Positions 19,011 to 30,461 of a stretch of DNA of 41,713 nucleotides are shown here, piece after piece; positions within the stretch are counted from its first letter, which is position 1, and the number at the start of each line of letters is the position of its first letter. A program made the position numbers and the translations under genes. The notes beneath the pieces were generated by a model that searched no databases, was not told the DNA's origin, and was given only the letters and a program-made list of their open reading frames with translations. The stretch comes from Caecitellus pseudoparvulus (taxonomy: Eukaryota; Bigyra: Bicosoecida). Location: assembly GCA_965644315.1 (NCBI GenBank), contig CBFFRQ010000213.1, forward strand, positions 1-41,713, written 5' to 3'.

Positions 19011-22000
19011 CTATTTTTTTGAATTATATCAATTTCAAATTAAATAAGATATATATAAACAAATTAATGTTATTGAAGCATCTTTTAATCATCGATAAGT
19101 TTCATTAGGAAAAGTAATTTCGTCTCAATATTGTCTAAAAATTAAATAACGACCATAAGTTCAGTAACCAAAATCATTTTTAGGTAAATCTGAATGTCAA
19201 TGATCTTCATTATTACCTTCAAAATTTATTAAATCTACTGATAATTGTTGTATATCTAAAATTTTAGAAGTTAAAAAAGCTTCTTGAAAAATTACTAATA
19301 AATTTTGATTTACAAAAAAAATAAAAAAAATTAAAATAAAAATAAATAATGATGCAAAAAATAAAACATTTGGTTTTACAAAATTTGTAAAAAAATCAAA
19401 ACTTATATTATCAAATTGAATTATTTTTATTAAACGTAAATAATAAAATAAACTTAAAATAGTAAATAATAATACTAAAAAAACTAAAGCATTACGTTCA
19501 GTTGATTCTAATCCTATTAAAATATTTAATTTAATAAAAAAACCAGCAAAAGGTGGAATTCCTGCCATAGAAAAAATTACTAAAGAAAATATAAATTGAA
19601 TAGGTCATGATTTATTTAAAATTGAATTTAAATTTGTTAAAAATTTTGTATCATTTCTTATATAAGATATAAAAAATCAAATTATTAATGAACTTAAATT
19701 ATAAACAAAAAGATATAAAAAAATATATCCATATGCTTGTAAATTTGGAAAAAAAGAAAATGCTAAAAATAAAAAACCTACATCTATCATTGAACTATAA
19801 ACAAAAAATTTTTTAATAAATTTTTCATTAATTGCACTAAATGAACCTATAATTATTGATAATAAACCTAAAATTAAAAAAATATAAATTCAAGTTTCAC
19901 GTAAAAATCCTAAATAAACATCAAATAAATTAATAGCAAATAAAAATAATACTAATTTAGTAAAAATACTTAAAAAAATTACTGAACTTAAAGTACCTTC
20001 ATTATATATAGTAGGAGCTCAAATATGAAAAGGCGCTGCAGTAACTTTAAATGAAAAATTTATTATTAAAAAAACTAAAATTAATATTATTGAAATTATA
20101 AAATAACTTAAAAAGGTAAAATTTGATTCATTAAAAAATAAATCAGAATTATTAAATAAATTTTGATATAAAGGATTATTTGTTAAAAAATTATTAAAAT
20201 TAAAATTTGTTAAAAACGATTCTTTGTTTTTATCAAAAATACTAGTTGATAAAAAAAATAAAGGAAAAATAGCATATTTAATATTTGTATTATTTTTAAT
20301 TTCTGGTATTAAATTATTAAATGTTTCAAAAATATTTCCATTTAAAGGTGATACAATAAAAGTTTGATTTTTAAAAAATTCTTCTAATAGAATAGATTCT
20401 CCGTAATTTATATAATTTAACATAATAGTTGGATTGTAATCATATAATAAATTTTCATTATAATTTAATAAAGTTTCAGTAATTAAAATTTTTTCAATAT
20501 TTATATGATCGTGATTTGATAAACTATTATTATTGAAAATAAACTCATTATTTAAAATATTTGTACTTTTTTTTAACCCTAAATTTATATAATAACTTTC
20601 TTCAATAAATTTAAATTCATTTAATCATAAATTTTTATTTAATAATCAATTTAACTCAGTAGAAGTATTATTATTTAAAAATGCATAAACATTATTAAAA
20701 ATAAATGACGAAACTCAATTTGAAATTTCTACTGATTTTTCAGAAATATTTTTAATTTCAAAAGAATTTATAAATTTATCAAAAATATTATTAACATAAA
20801 TTTCATGTATATTATGTAAATAAGGTTTTATATTTCATAATTTGTTAATTTGTAATTCACTTAAAAAAATATTATTATTATTAAAAAAGTTATCATCAAA
20901 ATTAATAAAAATATTATTTAGTTTTAAAAAATTATTATTTTGAGTAAAAAATAAATTTTCAAAATTAATATTATTTAATAAAGTAAAATTTATTGTTAAT
21001 GATTCTTTTAATAAATTTTGTAAATGTTTAGATGATAAGGTTTCGATTTTAAATAAATTTAAATTTTTTTGATTTAATAAACTTCATAAATTTAATAATT
21101 CGTTTGAATAAAATGATTCAATATCTGTATATATTAAATGAGAATTAAATAAATAAGTTTTATAATCATCTAAAGTTAACTTAGTTTCATTTAATTGAAT
21201 TAATGATTTAATATTTAATAAACGTTCTATTTCTAAATTATGAAAATTTTCATTAAACTTAAAAAAATCAGTACTTAATAAATTAATATTAGTATTTATA
21301 TTATATATAAAATCATTTGTTAAAATTTTATTATAAATTAATTTCTTTAATATATTATTAGACTCAAATTCAATTAATAAAAAATTATTAATAAATTTGT
21401 TATTAGTTGTTTTAAAAAAAGAAATTTCATTTAAATATGTTGAACAATCTAAATTTGAATCAATATTATATAATAACTCAGTAAAATTATTAAAAAAAAC
21501 TAAATCACCGTAACCTAAACTTAAAAAACCGTTTACTAATTGATCAGTGATTAAATTATTTATTTCTTTTTCATTTAAGTTTAATGAATTTTGTAAATAA
21601 TTTTTATATTCATTGGATATTATAAAATCTTCTAAATTTAAATTTTTTAAACTATAATCACTCATTAAATTTAATAATTCTAATTGTTTAGTTATTATAA
21701 AATGATCAATGATTACTTGTTCTTTTAAATTAATAAAATTATTAAAACTTAAAAAAACTTCTTTAAAATTATAATTAATTTCAAATAAATATTTTAAATT
21801 TATAAAAACATCATTTAAAATAGTAAAAAATGAATCTATTAATGAAAAATAAAATATATTTGTAATAAAAATATTATCAAATGATTTATTATTTAAAATA
21901 TTAATTCATTCAGAATTATTATAAATATTATAAGTTAACATATTTTGATTTGAATTAGTATTTAAAATTTCAAAAAAATCTATATATTTAATATTTAAAT

Positions 22001-23096
22001 TACTTTGAAATAAATTATAAATCATATCTACATCAAAACTAGTAAAATCTTTATACATAAAAATTAAACCTAAAATTAAAAAAACTGATGGAATAGCACT
22101 TATAACTAAATAACGAACACCAGAAATTGCACTTAATTTTCTATAACGTTCAAGACTTATTAAAATATATGAACAAAAACTTATACATTCTAAACAAATA
22201 AAAATTTGAATAAAAGTTTTACTAAAAAATAAAAATATACTTGATAATAAAAATAATCATAATAATCAGCTAAATTCAAAATTTTTATTTTCATTAATAA
22301 AAAATTTATCAATAAAACCTAAAAATAAAAAACTTATAAAAAATAATAAGATTAAAATTAAAATTATAGTAAATGAATTAAAAGTAATTTCATTAAAAAT
22401 ATAATCAATACCTACATTATTTGATGAACCTAAATTAAATAATAAAAAAAATTTTTCAAAATCTTCATTAAAAAAAGATATTAAATTATTTAATTCACTT
22501 AACATAAAATAAATATGATTTATATATCAAAAAGCATTTGTAGTATTATATTGATTTAAAAAAAATAAAGTATTACTATAAAAATCTTGAAATTTATCAA
22601 ATTTTAATGAAATTGAATTATCTTCAACTAAATGTAAAATTTCAATTTTATTATTTAATAAATTAAAATTTTGAGTTTCACTTATAATATCTTTATAATT
22701 TGTATTAGTATCTAATACATTTTGTATAGTATAATAATTAGTATATTCTATACTATTAAAAAAATAAAGATTAAAAATTATAAAAATTCAAGTAATTATA
22801 AAACAAAACGAAATAAAATGTAAAAAATTATTACGTATACTTGAAATTTCAATTGATAATGAAAAAATTATTATAAAAGTAAATAATAATAAAGGCATTA
22901 AAACAAAAAACAATACATTATTTTCAATTGAATTTAAAATATTTTCTTGAAAAAAAATATTAGTTATTTTATCAATTTCATATTTATATTCTCCAAATAA
23001 ATCTAAATGTTCTTTAGTTTTTATTGTAGGATTATCGTAAATGTTATTTAAAAAATTATTATTATTAAATGTAAAACAATTTAATAAAGTAAACAT
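19011..23096 (-). CDS. nad2: NADH dehydrogenase subunit 2 with a giant internal insertion
   Basis: Proton-pumping membrane subunit of complex I (NuoN), here 1361 aa against about 450-500 usually. One open frame with TGA as Trp. N-terminal hydrophobic helices at residues 59-115, then about 130 non-membrane residues, then helices with KTFIQIFICLECISFCSYILI (conserved Glu) and SVFLILGLIFMYKDFTSFD. Residues about 350-985 are a polar Asn/Leu/Glu/Ser-rich insertion with no recognised domain. Conserved sequence resumes at FKVTAAPFHIWAPTIYNEGTLSSVIFLSIFTKL, then KKFFVYSSMIDVGF and FSMAGIPPFAGFFIKL. The ATG lies directly after trnV; the stop is TAG. The frame is intact throughout, so this is not a pseudogene. 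Confidence 0.92.
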
Positions 23097-23169
23097 TAGG
23101 TAATATTGGACTCGAACCAATGACTTATTCGTTGTAAGCGAATCACTCTACCAATTGAGTTAATTACCC
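23097..23169 (-). tRNA. trnV: tRNA-Val (UAC)
   Basis: Acceptor GGGTAAT/ATTACCT, D-arm ACTCAATTGGTAGAGT, anticodon stem ATTCG/CGAAT, loop CTTACAA with TAC, T-arm ATTGG/CCAAT. The 3' discriminator base directly precedes the nad2 ATG. Confidence 0.95.
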
Positions 23170-23189
23170 TTTTTTTTTTATTTAATATT

Positions 23190-23263
23190 TAAGCCTAAGT
23201 AGATTCGAACTACTCACTTTACGCTTATCAGGCGTACACTCTAAACCCCTGAGTTATAGGCTC
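23190..23263 (-). tRNA. trnI: tRNA-Ile (GAU)
   Basis: Acceptor GAGCCTA/TAGGCTT, D-arm ACTCAGGGGTTTAGAGT, anticodon stem ACGC/GCGT, loop CTGATAA with GAT, T-arm GTAG/CTAC. Reads AUU and AUC. Confidence 0.95.
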
Positions 23264-23281
23264 TTTATTTTTTAAAAATTT

Positions 23282-23659
23282 TTATTTAGTTTTATGTTTT
23301 TTAGGTTTTATAAAACCTTTTACACGTTTAAAACTTTTACCATTTGAATGAGTACGTTGACCATTTAATGGTAAAGATAAACGATGTCTTATACCTTCAT
23401 ATACATTACTTTTAATTTTTAAATCAATATTTTTTTTTATTTTTCATTTAAGCTCTTTATCAATATCTAAGTTATTATCAATATAATTACTAATATTATA
23501 TAAAGTACGTTGATTTAATTGTTTTAATTTAATTTTTGGATTTATATTTAATTCATTACATATAATTAAAGCCTGAGCTTTATTTATACCAAAAAGATTT
23601 GATATACCATAAATTATTTTTTTTTTTTCATCTAAAATTGTATTAAAAAGTTTAATCAT
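23282..23659 (-). CDS. rps13: Ribosomal protein S13
   Basis: Small-subunit ribosomal protein S13, 125 aa, normal length. The N-terminal helix-two-turn-helix region YGISNLFGINKAQALIICNELNINP matches the family (Y-G-I-G-x-x-x-A-x-x-I-C). The C-terminal basic signature is YEGIRHRLSLPLNGQRTHSNGKS (family G-I-R-H-R-x-G-L-P-V-R-G-Q-R-T-x-x-N-A-x-T). One TGA read as Trp (ELKWKIKK). It lies 2 bases after the rps12 stop, so the two are co-transcribed. Confidence 0.97.
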
Positions 23660-23661
23660 AA

Positions 23662-24030
23662 TTAAATACGTTTTGTACCATATTTTGATCTAGCGTTTTT
23701 ACGATTTTCTAATCCAGAAAAATCATAAACTCCACGAACTAATTTATAACGAATACCTGGTAAATCTTTAACACGCCCTGCACGTGCTAAAACTACTGAA
23801 TGTTCTTGTAAATTATGTCCCATTCCAGGAATATATCCATAAATACGTTTTCTATTACTTAAACGTACTCTAGCCAATTTTCTAGTAGCAGAATTTGGTT
23901 TTTTAGGGTTTCTAGTAATTAATTTTAAAATAGTACCCTTTTTTTGAGGATTTTTTTCCAACGCTGAAAATTTATTGGTTCTATGTTTTTTTTTACGACC
24001 TTTTTTTATTAATTGTATTAAAGTAACCAT
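23662..24030 (-). CDS. rps12: Ribosomal protein S12
   Basis: Small-subunit decoding-centre protein S12, 122 aa, normal length. [36 protein letters not shown] is the S12 family N-terminal block, [36 protein letters not shown] the C-terminal one. The two decoding-site Lys loops (PKKPNSA and GRVKDLPG) are intact, so no streptomycin-resistance-type change is seen. It lacks TGA codons. It is followed by rps13, not rps7 as in the bacterial str operon. Confidence 0.98.
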   Translation of the reverse strand: MVTLIQLIKKGRKKKHRTNKFSALEKNPQKKGTILKLITRNPKKPNSATRKLARVRLSNRKRIYGYIPGMGHNLQEHSVVLARAGRVKDLPGIRYKLVRGVYDFSGLENRKNARSKYGTKRI

Positions 24031-24045
24031 AAAACTTTTAAAAAA

Positions 24046-24249
24046 TTATTTAAAAATTTTAATATTTTGAATTAAATTAGTTTCATAATTTAAAATATTT
24101 TTTACAGTTTTAAAATAATTGATAAGAAAAAAACGTGCGTTTAATTTTAAAAAGTTTTCACTTATAGATTCATTTGCAAAAGTTTGTAAGAAAATTAAAA
24201 AAGTACAAAAAAAATATTCAATAAAAATTTCTTTATCCATTTGAGGCAT
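24046..24249 (-). CDS. atp8: ATP synthase F0 subunit 8
   Basis: A 67-residue frame starting MPQMDKEIFIEYFFCTFLIFLQTF. The MPQ-x-D start followed by a single hydrophobic helix and a polar, Asn/Lys-rich tail is diagnostic of Atp8 (YMF19), a peripheral-stalk subunit of ATP synthase in the inner membrane. The protein is short against the 120-150 residues common in stramenopiles and plants, and its C-terminus shows no further conserved motif. It lies 16 bases before rps12 and downstream of cox2. Confidence 0.78.
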   Translation of the reverse strand: MPQMDKEIFIEYFFCTFLIFLQTFANESISENFLKLNARFFLINYFKTVKNILNYETNLIQNIKIFK

Positions 24250-24314
24250 TATATAATATATTAATAAAATATATCATATATTAATATATACTTATATATA
24301 AATTTTAAAATATT

Positions 24315-25229
24315 TTAACCTATACGTTTTTTAGCAAAATAATTAAACATAATAGCAAAATATTCATCATCAATTAAATGACTTTTATCACCAAAAATAC
24401 TTAAAGCAACAACACTTATAGGCATGAATCCATGATTTACACCACAAATCTCACTACATTGTCCATAAAAGTTACCTGGGCGTTTAATAAAAGTACTAGT
24501 TTGATTTAAACGTCCTGGACATGCATCTAATTTAATACCTAAAGCTGGTACAGCTCAACTATGTATAACATCAGCAGAAGTTATTAATAAACGTACTTTA
24601 GTTTTAACAGGTAAATATAAACTATTATCAACTCTTAATAAACGTTCATGTTTATATTGTACTGCATCATCTGGTAACATATAACTATCATAACTAAAAA
24701 TTTTTTCAGCTCCGTCTAAAGCTTCTTTAACAGTATTTGAAAAATCTTTATTATCAGCAGAACTTAAATTATCTAAACCTACTGAATTTCAAAAAGAACT
24801 TCCTTCATCAAAAGCTTTATATAAATCTCCATAACCTTTTAATAAATATAGAGGATCTACCATTTCATATGATCAATATCATTGATGACCTATAACTTTA
24901 AAACTAAAAGAAGATTGGATTACTTCATCAATAGAATATAATAATGAAAATGATGGAATTGCTATAGCAATTAAAATTAAAGCAGGAATTATTGTTCAAA
25001 TAATTTCTAAAACAGGTGCATGAGTTACTACAATAGGTTCTTTAACAGTTTCACTATTAAATAACATAATACAACGAGATAACATATATATAACAAATAT
25101 ACATATAACTACTAAAAAGAAAAATAAATCATGGTGAAAATTAACTATACCTTCCATTACTGGAGTAGCTGCTATTTGAAAACCAAATTGTCAATTAGTT
25201 CCTGATTCTAAAATATTTAATAAAAACAT
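24315..25229 (-). CDS. cox2: Cytochrome c oxidase subunit 2
   Basis: Complex IV subunit II carrying the CuA centre, 304 aa. N-terminal part [23 protein letters not shown], two membrane helices, then [29 protein letters not shown], and the CuA ligands in [13 protein letters not shown] and [28 protein letters not shown] (two Cys, Glu, His, Met). About 45 extra residues ([16 protein letters not shown].. to ..EKIFSYDS) lie between the QWYWSYE strand and the next conserved strand. TGA encodes Trp, including in WYW. It is separate from cox1, unlike the cox1/2 fusion of Acanthamoeba. Confidence 0.98.
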
Positions 25230-25237
25230 TTTTTTTT

Positions 25238-25310
25238 TACAAAAAGAGGGATTCAAACCCTCGACTTTAACCTTGGCAAGGTTACACTCTAATCGCTGAG
25301 TTATTTTTGC
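25238..25310 (-). tRNA. trnG: tRNA-Gly (GCC)
   Basis: Acceptor GCAAAAA/TTTTTGT, D-arm ACTCAGCGATTAGAGT, anticodon stem AACC/GGTT, loop TTGCCAA with GCC, T-arm GAGGG/CCCTC. The only glycine tRNA found; it should not read GGA or GGG efficiently. Confidence 0.94.
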
Positions 25311-25338
25311 ATAAAAATTATAAAACTTTTAAAAATTA

Positions 25339-26832
<1,494 letters not shown>

Positions 26833-26841
26833 ATTTAAAAA

Positions 26842-26915
26842 TACTCGTTACCGGACTTGAACCGATAATGTATAGATTTTAAGTCTACTGTGTCTACCAA
26901 TTCCACCAAACGAGC
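26842..26915 (-). tRNA. trnL: tRNA-Leu (UAA)
   Basis: Acceptor GCTCGTT/AACGAGT, D-arm GTGGAATTGGTAGACAC typical of Leu, anticodon stem TAGA/TCTA, loop CTTAAAA with TAA. The variable arm is very short for a class II Leu tRNA. Confidence 0.93.
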
Positions 26916-26927
26916 TTAAAATTTTTA

Positions 26928-27791
26928 TTAATTTCATGTATAATCATAAAAATAACGACTTTTATCTGAAATAAAATTTAAAGAGTTTTTTACATCATAA
27001 GTTGGTGTTATTTTTATAATACTTTTAGCTTCTTTTTTATTTTTTTTATTAACAAAATTATTTGAAATATTTTTGTGTCTAATATGAGCTTCAACAAAAG
27101 TACCTGAAGTATTAGTAAAATCAATTATTTTTGTTTTTTTTAATTCTCAGTGACGAGATCTATATTTATGTATATTAGAAGTTAATGCACCTACTGGACA
27201 TAAATCTACTAAATTACCTGAATATTCACTATTAACAAATTTATTTAAATAAGTACCTATTTCCATAGATCCTCCACGTCCTAAAGCTTTTAAAGTTTCA
27301 AAATTACCAAATTTTTCCATAAAACGTACACAGCGTGTACAATGAATACATCTAGTCATAGTAGTTTTAACAATAAAACCTAAGTTTTTATCTTCTACTT
27401 TACGTTTATTAATTTTAAAATTTCTATTTCTATCTGATCCAAAATCTTTTGTATAATCTTGTAAGTCACAAATACCTCCTTGATCACAAATAGGACAATC
27501 TAAAGGATGATTTACTAATAAAAATTCTAAATTATTTTCACGTGCTTTTTGTACTAAAGGGCTATTTAAAAAAATTGATGCTTTATTTACTAAAGGTGTT
27601 GAACACGATACTAAAGGTTTTGGAGCTTTATACACTTCAACAAAACACATTCTACAATTTCCTGCTATATTTAAAAATTCATGATAACAAAATCTTGGTA
27701 AATTATAATTAAAAAAGTCTACTACTTGAATAATAACACTTAAACTATTTTTTCATAAATTATATTGAATATTATTTAATCAAATAATCAT
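26928..27791 (-). CDS. nad11: NADH dehydrogenase subunit 11, N-terminal iron-sulphur domain as a separate gene
   Basis: First half of the complex I 75 kDa subunit (NuoG), in the peripheral arm, 287 aa. It carries the 2Fe-2S ligands (RFCYHE..AGNCRMCFVEV and later SCSTP), the His/Cys set of the next cluster (HPLDCPICDQGGICDLQD) and the 4Fe-4S binding TRCIHCTRCVRF, then DLCPVGALTS. It stops about 50 residues after that motif, before the molybdopterin-like domain, which lies at 12195-13514. In ochrophyte stramenopiles nad11 is split at this same boundary. Trp codons are TGA. It is followed by trnL and cox1. Confidence 0.96.
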
Positions 27792-27843
27792 TTTAATAAT
27801 TTTTTTAAACTACAAAAAAAAATATATTTATTTTTTTTTAATA

Positions 27844-29342
27844 TTTGTCCAACCACAAGTTCCCTTACAGTTACCTTGTTACGACTTCGTCAGGGTTACA
27901 TTTTTGTTCGTGAACAATTGATTAAATTAATAATAAAAAAATAATTTAAAATAATTAAATTATTTCTATATTATTAATTCAGTTAGTGTCTTCTGACCAA
28001 AAAAACTTCCTTGACGTGACGGGCGGTGTGTACAAGATCCCAAAACTATTCACCATGGCGTACTAATCCACGATTACTAACGATTCCATCTTCATAAAGA
28101 TGAGTTACAATCTTTAATTCGAACTAAGATAATTTTTTAAGATTTGCTTATTTTCACAAACTTGCATCTTTTTGTTTATACCATTGTAGCACATGTGTAG
28201 CCCAATTTAAAAGGGCCATGACGACTTGACGTCGACCTTTTTTCATCTTTATAAATATATAAAGATTCTTTTAGAAAAATAAAAATAAATTTTTTTATTT
28301 TAAACTAAAAGTAAGGGTTGCGCCCGTTCTATCCTAAAGGGACTACATCTCACGACACGGGCTGACGACAGCCATGCAACACCTATTAAATAAATTGGTA
28401 AGATTTTACGCGGATTATCGGATTAAACCACATGCTCCACCGTTTGTAAGAGACCCCCGTCAATTCCTTTGAGTTCTAATCTTGCGACCGTAGTTCCCAG
28501 GCGGAATGTTTAACGCGTTAGCTTTAACATTAAATTTAAAATTTAACATCTAACATTCATAAGTCACAGCACAGACTACCAGGGTATCAAATCCTGTTTG
28601 CTACCCGTGCTTTTGTCTTATCAGCGTCAGTTTTAAGTTAATTGTTTGTCTTCACCCTTGGTACTCTTTCTTTTATTTAAAAATGCCACCTATCCATAAA
28701 AAATACTAACAATTTGACTTAAACTCTAAGTTATATAGTTTATAATTAATTTAAAATTTAATTTAAAATTTAAAATGTTTATACTTACATAAAACCGCCT
28801 AAAGACTCTTTACGCCCAGTTCGACCGAATAACGCTAGCCCCCTTCGTATTACCGCGGCTGCTGGCACGAAGTTTGCCGGGACTAAATTAAAAAATGTCA
28901 TTTTCCTTTTTTAATATAGAGTTTTACAACTTATTGTTTTTAAAAGCCGTCATAATCACCCAAAAGACATCGCTGGATCAGAATTTCTTCCATTGTCCAA
29001 TATTCCCCACTGCAGCCTTATAAAAGTTAGGGCCTTGTCTCAGTCCCAATGTGGTTGTACGTCCTCTCAGACCAACTAAGAATTATGGGCTTGGTAAGCT
29101 ATTACCTTACCAACAACCTAATTCTATATTGTAATATCACCAAGCAAAATTTTTCTTTTTATAAAAATTCCTTGAAATTTTTAAATTATTCAAGATTATT
29201 TAATTACTTGAACTTGGAGGTTAATTTTAAACAATACATTACTCACCCGTTTGCTACTCAAAAAAAAATTTTTGTGTTAAACTTGCATGTGTAAAGCATG
29301 CCCGAAGCGTTTATTCTGAGCCAGGATCAAACCCACACTCTT
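27844..29342 (-). rRNA. rns: Small subunit ribosomal RNA
   Basis: About 1.5 kb. Universal SSU segments on the complement: 5' tttgatcctggctcag near 29321-29336, the 530-loop gctgccagcagccgcggtaa-type region (28850-28870), aaactcaaaggaattgacgg near 28456-28475, the gggcggtgtgtacaa region near 28018-28035, and the 3' gtcgtaacaaggtaactgta near 27865-27885 with the ggttggac end. Ends are estimated from these motifs. AT-rich variable regions at 27900-27980 and 28240-28310. No intron. Confidence 0.96.
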
Positions 29343-29414
29343 TATTAATTAATTTAATATACTAATATTAAAATTATATCAAAAATCACTATAAAATTTA
29401 TATTATTAGTTTTT

Positions 29415-29486
29415 TATCTATTACGAGAATCGAACTCGTGTTTTTACCGTGAAAAGGTGATGTCCTGACCACTAGACGAAATAGAC
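29415..29486 (-). tRNA. trnE: tRNA-Glu (UUC)
   Basis: Acceptor GTCTATT/AATAGAT (first pair G-T), D-arm GTCTAGTGGTCAGGAC, anticodon stem TCACC/GGT-A side with loop TTTTCAC and anticodon TTC, T-arm ACGAG/CTCGT. The 105 bases between it and the next gene (29487-29591) show only AT-rich sequence. Confidence 0.93.
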
Positions 29487-29591
29487 ATATATTTATTTTA
29501 ATATTAAATAAAAATAAATAAAATTGGAAAGATTTTAAGTATATTTAATAAAATATACAAATTAATTTAAACTTTTATATAAATAAAAATC

Positions 29592-30092
29592 TTATTTTAT
29601 AAACTTATTATAAATTTTTTTTCGTTTTAAATAACGTTTATTTTTTATAACTAAATCGTAATGATTTAATTTTAAACTTGAGTTTCAATTTTCGATTTGT
29701 TTAAAAAGTTTTAATTTATTAAAAATATGAGAATAAAGACTTGAACTCCCTTTTTTTATATTTAATTCATTTTTTAATCATAACATAGTATTATAATTTG
29801 ATTTTGAATTATATAACGGTACTAATTTATAACGAATATTTTTTAAATTCTGACGTTTAAATTTTTTATTACCTTTAAGATCTTTTAATAAAAAAATATA
29901 ACTTTTATTTTGTTCAAATCATGTATGTATCATTTTTAAACTCTTTCAATTAGTAACAATTAAGTTGTTAATATTATTATACTTAACTTGTTTTATATTT
30001 TTATAAAAATATTTAAAAAATTGACTTATTAATAATTTTTTTTTTCCACGTTTAGTAAAAAATTGTAATATTATTTTAATTTCGTTTTTCAT
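29592..30092 (-). CDS. rps7: Probable ribosomal protein S7, divergent
   Basis: A 166-residue frame with several TGA Trp. It fits S7 in layout: N-terminal IILQFFTKRGKKKLLISQFFKYFYKNIK where S7 has F-x-N-x-x-M-x-x-G-K-K-x-x-A-x-x-I-x-x-x-A; then RYKLVPLYNSKSNYNTMLWLKNEL where S7 has Y-Q-V-P-x-x-V-x-x-x-R-x-x-x-x-x-x-R-W; and a C-terminal SSSLYSHIFNKLKLF..SLKLNHYDLVIKNKRYLKRKK where S7 has K-S-M-x-x-x-L-A-x-E-L..A-x-K-K-x-E-x-x-x-x-x-A-x-x-N-x-x-x-x-x-x-R. The usual G-G is lost. It lies between trnE and nad3, away from rps12. Confidence 0.6.
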
Positions 30093-30102
30093 AAATAAAA
30101 TA

Positions 30103-30450
30103 TTATTGTCAATCTAAAGCTCCCATATAAATTTCATAAACAAAACCTATTATAAGAATAATTAAAAAAATCATCATTGAAAAAAACGATATAGCTGGTA
30201 ATACACTAAAAGAAACTCCTCAAGGTACTAAATAAATAACTTCAATATCAAAAATTAAAAATAAAATAGCTACTATATAAAAACGCACATCAAATTTATT
30301 ACGAGCATCTTCAAACGGTTCAAAACCACATTCATAGGCTGATATTTTTTCTTTATAAATTTTTTGTTGAATTAAAACATAAGATACTACAACTAAAAGT
30401 AAAACTAAAATTAAACTAAATAAACCAAAAAAACATATTATTTCAATCAT
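30103..30450 (-). CDS. nad3: NADH dehydrogenase subunit 3
   Basis: Complex I membrane subunit (NuoA) next to the quinone site, 115 aa, close to the usual 118. The ATG at 30450 is preferred over one at 30486 because it gives the family length and clears the nad5 stop by 11 bases; the upstream ATG would overlap nad5. Signature: [45 protein letters not shown], including the conserved Cys loop and the FDVEV-like helix. Two TGA are read as Trp. It ends 10 bases before the rps7 start. Confidence 0.96.
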
Positions 30451-30461
30451 AGGTTTGTAAA

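Noticed and set aside
20135-22040. Intein or group I/II intron inside nad2
   Set aside because: No Hint-domain or LAGLIDADG/GIY-YIG motifs and no intron core sequences were seen, and the frame is open through the whole segment.
19011-23096. nad2 region as several separate unknown genes
   Set aside because: Read with UGA as Trp it is one continuous frame with Nad2 motifs at both ends, and the internal ATGs have no spacing of their own.
29049-29294. 81-residue plus-strand frame
   Set aside because: It overlaps the 5' third of the small subunit rRNA and matches no protein family.
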